Shown here in pieces: positions 1 through 4,432 of a stretch of 12,444 nucleotides of DNA; the stretch's first letter is position 1; each line of letters opens with the position of its first letter. Source of the DNA: WJMT01 sp964445575 (lineage in GTDB: Bacteria > Acidobacteriota > Aminicenantia > Aminicenantales > Aminicenantaceae); NCBI GenBank assembly GCA_964445575.1, contig CAYULB010000059.1, positions 1-12,444 of the forward strand. The letters are read 5' to 3'. A program made the position numbers and the translations under genes. Below the pieces are notes generated by a model. The model was not told where the DNA came from and ran no database searches. It saw nothing but the letters and a program-made list of their open reading frames with translations.

Positions 1-619
1 TGGGTGAGGCTCCGATAGCAGCCGGGTCTGTGATGACCATTCCGTCCATGGCCCACACTGTTTGTGCGTCGCTCATGGCCCCACGGGAAGCCATTTCAGA
101 CTGCTGTCCGGATTCAGCTCCCCCCACGTTCTCACGGTCCATCAAAATAGACGGTGCCATCTGAAGGACAACCCAGGGGTCTCTGGCTGTGGGAAGAGAC
201 TGAAGGACCTCATGGGTTACGTTCTGGCCCACTTCGGTCCGTTTAGTATCCACAACCGGAGTCACTGCAGTGACCGTGACTTCTTCTTCCAAGGTTCCCA
301 TTTCCATTTCAATGTTGACCTCAACATTAGATCCGATCACCACGATAATGTTTTGTTTGATCGCGGCTTTGAAACCTTCTAATTCAGCTTTGACGGTGTA
401 GTCGCTGGCAGGTGCTAGAGAAAGGAACCTGAATCGGCCCTGATTGGATGTAATCGAAGTCATGACACCTGTTTTTGAACCGGTCAGTGTGACAGTCACT
501 CCAGGAAGAGGATTGCCCTCCGTGTCAGTAACGGTTCCGTAGATGTCTCCGGTTCTCTGCTGGGCAACTAAAGTTGATGTTAAAAACAGCACGCATAGAA
601 CAATTGTTAATTTCCTCAT
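1..619 (-). CDS. TonB-dependent receptor, N-terminal part (truncated by window edge)
   Basis: This is the first 206 residues of an outer-membrane TonB-dependent receptor; the rest lies off the left edge. Residues 1-20 are a signal peptide ending LVAQ. Residues about 21-105 form a carboxypeptidase-regulatory-like (CNA-B type) beta-sandwich, seen in GTVTDTEGNPLPGVTVTLTG and GRFRFLSL. After an EEEVTVTA segment, which may serve as the TonB box, the plug domain begins at about 125 with TEVGQNVTHEVLQSLPTARDP and continues to WAMDGMVITDP. The start is ATG at 619, preceded by AAGGAG with seven bases between GGAG and ATG. Such receptors import large ligands (siderophores, glycans, peptides) across the outer membrane using TonB energy; the ligand cannot be told from this part. 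The plug style is typical of Aminicenantes/Acidobacteriota receptors about 1000 residues long (inference). The gene has a long, structured leader with a sigma-54-like promoter at 842-857. Confidence 0.93.
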   Translation of the reverse strand, partial: MRKLTIVLCVLFLTSTLVAQQRTGDIYGTVTDTEGNPLPGVTVTLTGSKTGVMTSITSNQGRFRFLSLAPASDYTVKAELEGFKAAIKQNIIVVIGSNVEVNIEMEMGTLEEEVTVTAVTPVVDTKRTEVGQNVTHEVLQSLPTARDPWVVLQMAPSILMDRENVGGAESGQQSEMASRGAMSDAQTVWAMDGMVITDPAAIGASP

Positions 620-650
620 TTTAAATCTCCTTTTTTTGATTTTTTCATCC

Positions 651-673
651 CAGGAGTCAATTTCTTGCTCCTG
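651..673 (-). promoter_or_regulatory. Small hairpin in receptor leader that could compete with the SD
   Basis: On the minus strand CAGGAG and CTCCTG form a six-base stem around an 11-base loop, about 20 bases upstream of the receptor ribosome site (AAGGAG at 627-632). The CTCCT arm is also complementary to AGGAG of that ribosome site. The arm could therefore pair upstream, leaving the site free, or downstream, masking it. The pairing is seen in the sequence; the regulatory role is inference. Confidence 0.35.
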
Positions 674-724
674 CTTACTTAATTTTTTATTTTCTTTCTT
701 CTCTTTATCTTGCTTTTCTCATCA

Positions 725-731
725 CCTCCTT
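725..731 (-). promoter_or_regulatory. Orphan, near-perfect Shine-Dalgarno in the receptor leader
   Basis: Read on the minus strand the leader carries AAAGGAGGTGAT, the exact complement of the usual 16S rRNA 3' end. No usable start codon lies 5-10 bases downstream: the only ATG (720-722) is just two bases from GGAGG and opens a five-codon frame. The true receptor start is about 105 bases further on. Isolated SDs of this kind (STAB-SD in Bacillus cry3A) bind ribosomes and protect mRNA 5' ends; that role here is inference. Confidence 0.4.
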
Positions 732-737
732 TTTCTC

Positions 738-787
738 AAAAAAAAAGAGGCTGCCCGAAGCTCGCAAAAGCTTCAAACAGCCTCTTT
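738..787 (-). terminator. Intrinsic terminator/attenuator hairpin in the receptor leader
   Basis: The outer stem AAAGAGGCTG (744-753) pairs perfectly with CAGCCTCTTT (778-787). After a 3/3 internal loop, an inner stem GAAGCT (757-762)/AGCTTC (769-774) closes a six-base loop. On the minus strand the hairpin is followed by nine T, the form of a Rho-independent terminator. It lies between the sigma-54-like promoter and the receptor gene, so it sits inside the leader. It would stop or attenuate receptor transcription, or it may end some longer upstream transcript. Confidence 0.75.
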
Positions 788-841
788 AATTTAAGTCAGC
801 TGTATTAAAAGTCTTTAAAATTTACTTCCTGCTTTCTTTAA

Positions 842-857
842 TGCAAATATCGTACCA
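842..857 (-). promoter_or_regulatory. Sigma-54 (RpoN)-type promoter for the receptor gene
   Basis: On the minus strand the sequence is TGGTACGATATTTGCA. Against the sigma-54 consensus TGGCACG-N4-TTGCW it differs at one base only, and the GG and GC elements have the correct ten-base separation. The predicted transcription start is near 831, giving a leader of about 210 bases before the receptor ATG. The AT-rich palindromes at 893-917 and 934-963 lie at roughly -60 to -130, where enhancer-binding protein or IHF sites are expected. No experimental support is available from the window. Confidence 0.65.
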
Positions 858-892
858 ACCTATGGATTTTCTTTTTCCCAGGGTAAATTTGA

Positions 893-917
893 TTCAAACA
901 AAATATTTTGCTTTGAA
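893..917. promoter_or_regulatory. AT-rich palindrome upstream of the sigma-54-like promoter
   Basis: A perfect 12-base palindrome CAAAATATTTTG (899-910) is flanked by TTCAAA (893-898) and TTTGAA (912-917), with one bulged C at 911. It lies about 60-85 bases upstream of the predicted receptor transcription start. It could bind an activator or simply be bent AT-rich DNA. Confidence 0.4.
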
Positions 918-933
918 AAAAAGTATTTTTTTT

Positions 934-963
934 CAATTAATTGAATTTTTATTCAAATAATTG
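934..963. promoter_or_regulatory. 13-base inverted repeat upstream of the receptor promoter
   Basis: CAATTAATTGAAT (934-946) and ATTCAAATAATTG (951-963) are complementary at 12 of 13 positions around a TTTT loop. The ATTCAAA half also occurs in the neighbouring palindrome at 893-917, so the two may be paired binding sites for one activator. At about -103 to -132 from the predicted start this is a normal enhancer position for sigma-54 activators. The stretch from 964 to 1085 shows nothing further that I can support. Confidence 0.4.
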
Positions 964-1085
964 GATGAAACAGTTGGGAGATTTCTCTACTTTTAAACAT
1001 CTCCCGCGCAACAAAGAATTTTGGCAATTATTTCAGGATTGGAAAGGTTTTTTACAAACAGTAAAAAGAATTTACAGTCATAGGC

Positions 1086-1271
1086 TCAATCAAATTTTAT
1101 CTTGCTTTTAACTTTTTCAGCTATCATAGGCAGTCCGTCCTGAATCTTCAGCTTTTCAATCTCTCCGTATCTTAAATTTTGGCAGTACTTGATAAATGAA
1201 TACCAGACAGGGTGGATGTGAATCAATCGGCTCTCTTTACATTCTGTATCGGAATTCTTCATGTTTTTCAC
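1086..1271 (-). CDS. Small hypothetical protein (61 aa)
   Basis: I do not recognise a named family. The product is a 61-residue, mostly soluble, basic protein without a signal peptide or membrane segment. The stretch IHPVWYSFIKYCQNLRYGEIEKLKIQDGLPMIAEKVKSKIKF reads like a compact fold with an amphipathic helix (residues 20-35) followed by a loop and a second helix. The composition is protein-like, unlike a chance frame in this AT-rich DNA. The start at 1271 is preceded by AAGGGGTG seven bases away, a usable if imperfect ribosome site; the ATG three codons further in is an alternative. A weaker sigma-54-like sequence lies upstream at 1356-1371. It is transcribed away from the nitroreductase gene and toward the receptor gene, about 230 bases before that gene's own promoter. 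Function unknown. Confidence 0.6.
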   Translation of the reverse strand: MKNMKNSDTECKESRLIHIHPVWYSFIKYCQNLRYGEIEKLKIQDGLPMIAEKVKSKIKFD

Positions 1272-1355
1272 CCCTTATAAATAAGACCTTTCCTTCTTTT
1301 TTGCTAATCAGATTGTCTCTAACCATTTTCATGACTATATCAACAATCTATAATA

Positions 1356-1371
1356 TGCACATTTTATGCCA
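1356..1371 (-). promoter_or_regulatory. Weak sigma-54-like promoter before the small gene
   Basis: On the minus strand TGGCATAAAATGTGCA keeps the TGGCA block, the GC element and their ten-base spacing, but differs from consensus at three positions. The predicted start is about 75 bases upstream of the 61-residue gene. It could be chance; its interest comes from the better match at 842-857. Confidence 0.25.
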
Positions 1372-1445
1372 CCTTTTGTCATAGGTCCCACAAACACTCA
1401 TTATAACTTTTACTTGATATCCCGAGTATACAATCAGCTTGGATT

Positions 1446-1472
1446 TCTCCTGAGGAGAGGCTTCTGAAAGCC
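1446..1472 (+). promoter_or_regulatory. Two tandem small hairpins in the nitroreductase leader
   Basis: TCTCC/GGAGA (1446-1458, loop TGA) is followed directly by GGCTT/AAGCC (1459-1472, loop CTGA). Both stand about 90-115 bases before the start at 1561, in the region between this gene and the divergent small gene. No clear -35/-10 pair was found here, although TATACAAT near 1427 could be a -10. A role as mRNA leader structure is possible but unproven. Confidence 0.25.
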
Positions 1473-1560
1473 AAATGAAATTCAGGTGAATAAAGATATA
1501 TGGCATAAAATTTGCTTCTTATCAATCAAACAAAGACCAATCCATAAAGGAGACATAAAA

Positions 1561-2640
1561 ATGAAGAATCGTTTATTTTATCTTTTTCTTATAATAATGG
1601 CAGCGACAAATCCTAGCCTCAAAGCACTTGAACTCAATCGGCCCGGCCTAACTATTAAGCAAACATTTGACATTTATGTCAAAGCAGTCCAGAACTCAGA
1701 TATTAATACTCTTTTTACAACAGTCACTGATGATGACAATTTTTTCTTTCTTACCAGCAAAGGAGAACTCATTCATTCTCGTCAGGGATATTATCAATTT
1801 CATGAGGAATGGTTCCGAGAAAAAGATTGGAAAATGCCGGTTGACTTTATAGAAGCCCATGAAGGAAAAGAATACGGATATGCTACCGCACTCTACCATT
1901 ATAGAAGCAAACTAGATGACGGAAGAACGTATCATCTTGACTCTTATTTTACTTTGATATTCCATAAAGAGAATGAAATGTGGAAAGTTATCGCTGATAT
2001 ATGCACCCCAATTGAGCGCTCTATCTCAGAAGATAATATTCAGTATACCTCGGATCAGGTCTTTCTGTTTGATATCATCAAAAACAGGCGCACGGTGCGC
2101 AAATTCAAATCCACACCTGTTCCTCAAGAACATATCATAAAAATATTAGAAGCTGCTCATTATGCTCCCACATCTGGAAACCAGCAGCCTTGGAAATATC
2201 TGGTCATCCGAGACAGATCAAAGCTGGACCTCCTGTCTGAAAAAGCTCTCCTCTGGTATTTAGAAAGGTATAAAAACCAGGGAAGCCCTTCAGATGAGCA
2301 AATAAAAAATATGTCTGAAAGACTTGAAAAAACATTAAAGAATGTTCTTTCCGCTCCTGTATATGTCGCGGTCCTTGTGGATACCAAAGCAAAATATCCT
2401 GGCTACATCCTCTACGATGGTACCCTGACAGCTGGTTATATGATGATCGCAGCAAGAGCCTTGGGATACGGCACAGGATTTTTTACTACTTTTTTTCCGG
2501 AAAAAGAAATAAAAAAATTTTTCCAAATTCCTGATCAATATAAACTTATTTGCTTTTCACCCATAGGGATCCCGGAAGAATGGCCTGAAGCTCCCCCCAA
2601 AAAAAATATCCATGACCTAGTCATCTTTGAATCATTTTGA
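1561..2640 (+). CDS. Exported NTF2-like/nitroreductase fusion protein
   Basis: This 359-residue protein has two parts behind a signal peptide (residues 1-23, hydrophobic LFYLFLIIMAA). Residues about 30-152 resemble a SnoaL/DUF4440-type NTF2-like domain: an N-terminal helix with TFDIYVKAVQNSD, then strands ending YFTLIFHKENEMWKVIAD. Residues about 167-357 are an FMN nitroreductase domain: RRTVRKF at 176-182 for flavin phosphate binding, PTSGNQQPW at 203-211, and LGYGTGFF near 301-308. Nitroreductases reduce nitro groups, quinones or halogenated and other substrates with NAD(P)H via FMN. The start at 1561 is chosen because AAAGGAGA stands eight bases before it and the signal peptide begins there; an in-frame ATG at 1486 would add 25 residues with no good ribosome site. 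The last nine bases overlap the convergent GlsB-like gene. The fusion and the export signal are odd for a family that is usually cytoplasmic. Substrate unknown. Confidence 0.88.
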   Translation: MKNRLFYLFLIIMAATNPSLKALELNRPGLTIKQTFDIYVKAVQNSDINTLFTTVTDDDNFFFLTSKGELIHSRQGYYQFHEEWFREKDWKMPVDFIEAHEGKEYGYATALYHYRSKLDDGRTYHLDSYFTLIFHKENEMWKVIADICTPIERSISEDNIQYTSDQVFLFDIIKNRRTVRKFKSTPVPQEHIIKILEAAHYAPTSGNQQPWKYLVIRDRSKLDLLSEKALLWYLERYKNQGSPSDEQIKNMSERLEKTLKNVLSAPVYVAVLVDTKAKYPGYILYDGTLTAGYMMIAARALGYGTGFFTTFFPEKEIKKFFQIPDQYKLICFSPIGIPEEWPEAPPKKNIHDLVIFESF

Positions 2641-2922
2641 TTTCCGCTCATTTTTTCCAGGAGATAAAAGATTGAGAAAAGCCACAAATAGAGCGGCCCC
2701 CAGTATAGACCAAATAATGGGAAAATTATGAAACCCAAATCTTATATAAGGACTTAAAGGAAGGTCAAGTTCCCTTGCAATAAAAGTCCCAATCAACGCA
2801 CCAATAAAACCCAGGGCAATGGACGCCAGACAGCCCATCCCTTTTCTCCCTGCTATGTGAGCTCCCAGACTCCCTGTAATGGAAGCAATCAGAAGAAGAA
2901 AGAAAAATCCTAACAGACTCAT
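2632..2922 (-). CDS. GlsB/YeaQ/YmgE-type small membrane protein
   Basis: The 96-residue product has three hydrophobic segments (about residues 2-22, 28-48 and 68-88). Its glycine-rich pattern (GSLGAHIAGRKGMGCLASIALGFIGALIGTFIA) is typical of the 'transglycosylase-associated' GlsB/YeaQ/YmgE family of inner-membrane proteins. These are linked to stress responses, but their biochemical role is unknown. I prefer the ATG at 2922, which has AGGTCAGG just upstream; the ATG at 2940 would add MYRSGK but has no ribosome site. Its 3' end overlaps the 3' end of the convergent nitroreductase-fusion gene by nine bases, so neither gene has room for its own terminator between them. A sigma-70-like promoter is visible at 2977-3004. 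Confidence 0.8.
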   Translation of the reverse strand: MSLLGFFFLLLIASITGSLGAHIAGRKGMGCLASIALGFIGALIGTFIARELDLPLSPYIRFGFHNFPIIWSILGAALFVAFLNLLSPGKNERKSK

Positions 2923-2976
2923 TTTACCTGACCTGTACATAAAAAAATGGCGTGGGATTCATTATTACTTTTATTT

Positions 2977-3004
2977 TTAATATAATCCTTAATTCCTTTG
3001 TCAA
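2977..3004 (-). promoter_or_regulatory. Sigma-70-like promoter for the GlsB-like gene
   Basis: On the minus strand a perfect TTGACA (2999-3004) is followed after 16 bases by TATTAA (2977-2982). The predicted start is near 2970, about 48 bases before the preferred ATG. An inverted repeat abuts the -35 box at 3006-3023. Confidence 0.45.
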
Positions 3005-3005
3005 C

Positions 3006-3023
3006 CACGACCGCTGGTTCGTG
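3006..3023. promoter_or_regulatory. Inverted repeat abutting the -35 box of the GlsB-like gene
   Basis: CACGACC (3006-3012) and GGTTCGTG (3016-3023) are complementary except for one bulged T, around a GCT loop. It touches the TTGACA box at 2999-3004. That position suits a repressor or activator site, but no regulator gene is nearby. Confidence 0.35.
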
Positions 3024-3047
3024 TGAAATGACTAGCCCTTTTTTGGA

Positions 3048-3075
3048 GGACTGAAGGTCAGATCCTGATTTTTTT
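3048..3075 (+). terminator. Possible plus-strand terminator
   Basis: GGACTGA (3048-3054) pairs with TCAG-TCC (3058-3065, one bulged A) around AGG, and seven T follow at 3069-3075. The polarity suits plus-strand transcription. The nearest plus-strand gene, the nitroreductase fusion, ended 400 bases earlier, so it would stop read-through that runs antisense through the GlsB-like gene. The stem is short; this is a candidate only. Confidence 0.3.
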
Positions 3076-3076
3076 G

Positions 3077-4432
3077 TTAGTACCACCGCATGATCATCAC
3101 TCCAAACAGAAAGCTGGAAAAAGAAATCTGGCTTCCCCTAGTGACCTCTGTTCTTTGAAACCCGATGTAAGGTCGGAGCTTGACTTCATTTCCCGACTCA
3201 ATAAAAAATTCTACAGATCCCATCCATTCTTCCGGCTTCCAGACAACTTTCAGGTCAGTCCCGAAATCCAATCTCTCTCCTACTGAATTCCATCCCAGCC
3301 GGCCCCCAACATCCATGGTATGGCTGAAATTAGGCCCTGAAAAAACCTCGAACCTGAATCTTTTTTTCAGCTCATCAAAGTCCCTCTGATTACGGAGGAT
3401 CAAGCCTGTTCCCAGGTCTGACGAAAATCTCTCTTCCACATCAACGGGCATTGATATATGAGTGCGGAAGTACCAAGCTGCAAATAGCTGACTCCCCAAC
3501 TTTTTTTCGTACTGGAGACAGAGAGGATACCTTATTTTTTCCAGCCGGTAAGGGCCAATGAATCCCTTTTCCCAAAACACAGGGATGTGGCCTTCCAATA
3601 GAATAATGAGCCGGCTTTTGGAGGAATCAAGAAAGTCAAGTTTGAACTCATGGGAACCTGCTACCTTATATCTGCTGCGGAAAGGATAAATCCCTGCCTT
3701 GAATCTCAGCTTATCCAGATGATTTTTTTGGTTGTTTTCCTCTTTGATCCGTAATCCCATATAAACAGTTTGGGGATAATGATAGTGTTTGGTGGAACGC
3801 AGAAACAGATCCAAACTTGGGCTTACCCCACAGGCCAATTCCAGGTCATAAAGGACATATTCCCAATCAATGACTTTTGTTTGTGCAGATATGGAGAATT
3901 CAGACTGAAATATTCCCGGAAAATCAATGTTAAAAATCAGGATATGGTCATGACCGCCACTGGTGCCTAAATAAGTGCCTCCCCCTAAACCAACGCTGAG
4001 ATGATTTCTTTGATACCAAACCCTGGCAAAAAGCTCGTTAACATCCAGGATTACCGGATAGTCTCGGGAGGTTTTATGCCGACATAAATGATGGATTCCT
4101 GCATCCACAGAAAAAAACCTTGAGATGGTTTGAAAAACGCCTGTGCTCAGCCAAAAGTCCACTTCTCCTCTTAAATCGCTGTTTATTCTCTGGAGATAGT
4201 CCATCTCTACAAAGATTGCTCCTATCCCCAGTGGAAAATCAAATCTCAATCGGGGGCGAAAATAGCGTCTTTCACTGGAGTCTGCTCCAATTTCTAAACT
4301 TGCCCGGGCCTCAGCCCTGTGCTGAGCCCAAATAAAGTTCGCAGAAAAAATCACCCAGAAAAAAAGAAATATCTTAAGATAACTTTTGCTTGATCTATAA
4401 ATATTCTTTCTCTTTATCCTTATTGTCTTCAC
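3077..4432 (-). CDS. Outer-membrane beta-barrel-like protein (451 aa)
   Basis: The protein has a basic N-terminus, a hydrophobic stretch at about residues 19-35 and a likely signal-peptidase site after FIWAQ. The rest alternates polar and hydrophobic residues in many short amphipathic strands rich in Tyr, Phe, Arg and Gly, and it ends with aromatic residues (MRWY), as outer-membrane barrels do. A segment near residues 112-160 (IHHLCRHKTSRDYP, then NELFARVWYQ) faintly recalls the DUF1207 barrel family, but I would not assign it. The start is a GTG inside the last codons of the upstream S9 peptidase, an overlap of 38 bases with no clear Shine-Dalgarno, so translational coupling is likely. No better ATG/GTG/TTG precedes the signal peptide. 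The tight linkage suggests the two proteins share a task in the envelope, for example peptide passage or peptidase anchoring; this is inference. Confidence 0.75.
   Translation of the reverse strand: MKTIRIKRKNIYRSSKSYLKIFLFFWVIFSANFIWAQHRAEARASLEIGADSSERRYFRPRLRFDFPLGIGAIFVEMDYLQRINSDLRGEVDFWLSTGVFQTISRFFSVDAGIHHLCRHKTSRDYPVILDVNELFARVWYQRNHLSVGLGGGTYLGTSGGHDHILIFNIDFPGIFQSEFSISAQTKVIDWEYVLYDLELACGVSPSLDLFLRSTKHYHYPQTVYMGLRIKEENNQKNHLDKLRFKAGIYPFRSRYKVAGSHEFKLDFLDSSKSRLIILLEGHIPVFWEKGFIGPYRLEKIRYPLCLQYEKKLGSQLFAAWYFRTHISMPVDVEERFSSDLGTGLILRNQRDFDELKKRFRFEVFSGPNFSHTMDVGGRLGWNSVGERLDFGTDLKVVWKPEEWMGSVEFFIESGNEVKLRPYIGFQRTEVTRGSQISFSSFLFGVMIMRWY

Noticed and set aside
62..382. 106-codon plus-strand frame
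   Set aside because: It is antisense to the TonB receptor, whose signal peptide, domain motifs and ribosome site are all clear.
705..725. Five- or six-codon minus-strand frame (M-R-K-A-R) after the orphan Shine-Dalgarno
   Set aside because: The SD is only two bases from the ATG and overlaps the GTG, too close for normal initiation; no leader-peptide codon bias.
543..794. 83-codon plus-strand frame
   Set aside because: It runs antisense across the receptor start, leader and terminator; composition follows the poly-pyrimidine tract.
1237..1332. 31-codon minus-strand frame starting before the 61-residue gene
   Set aside because: No ribosome site and it overlaps the better-supported gene in another frame. 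It could be an upstream open frame but nothing supports translation.
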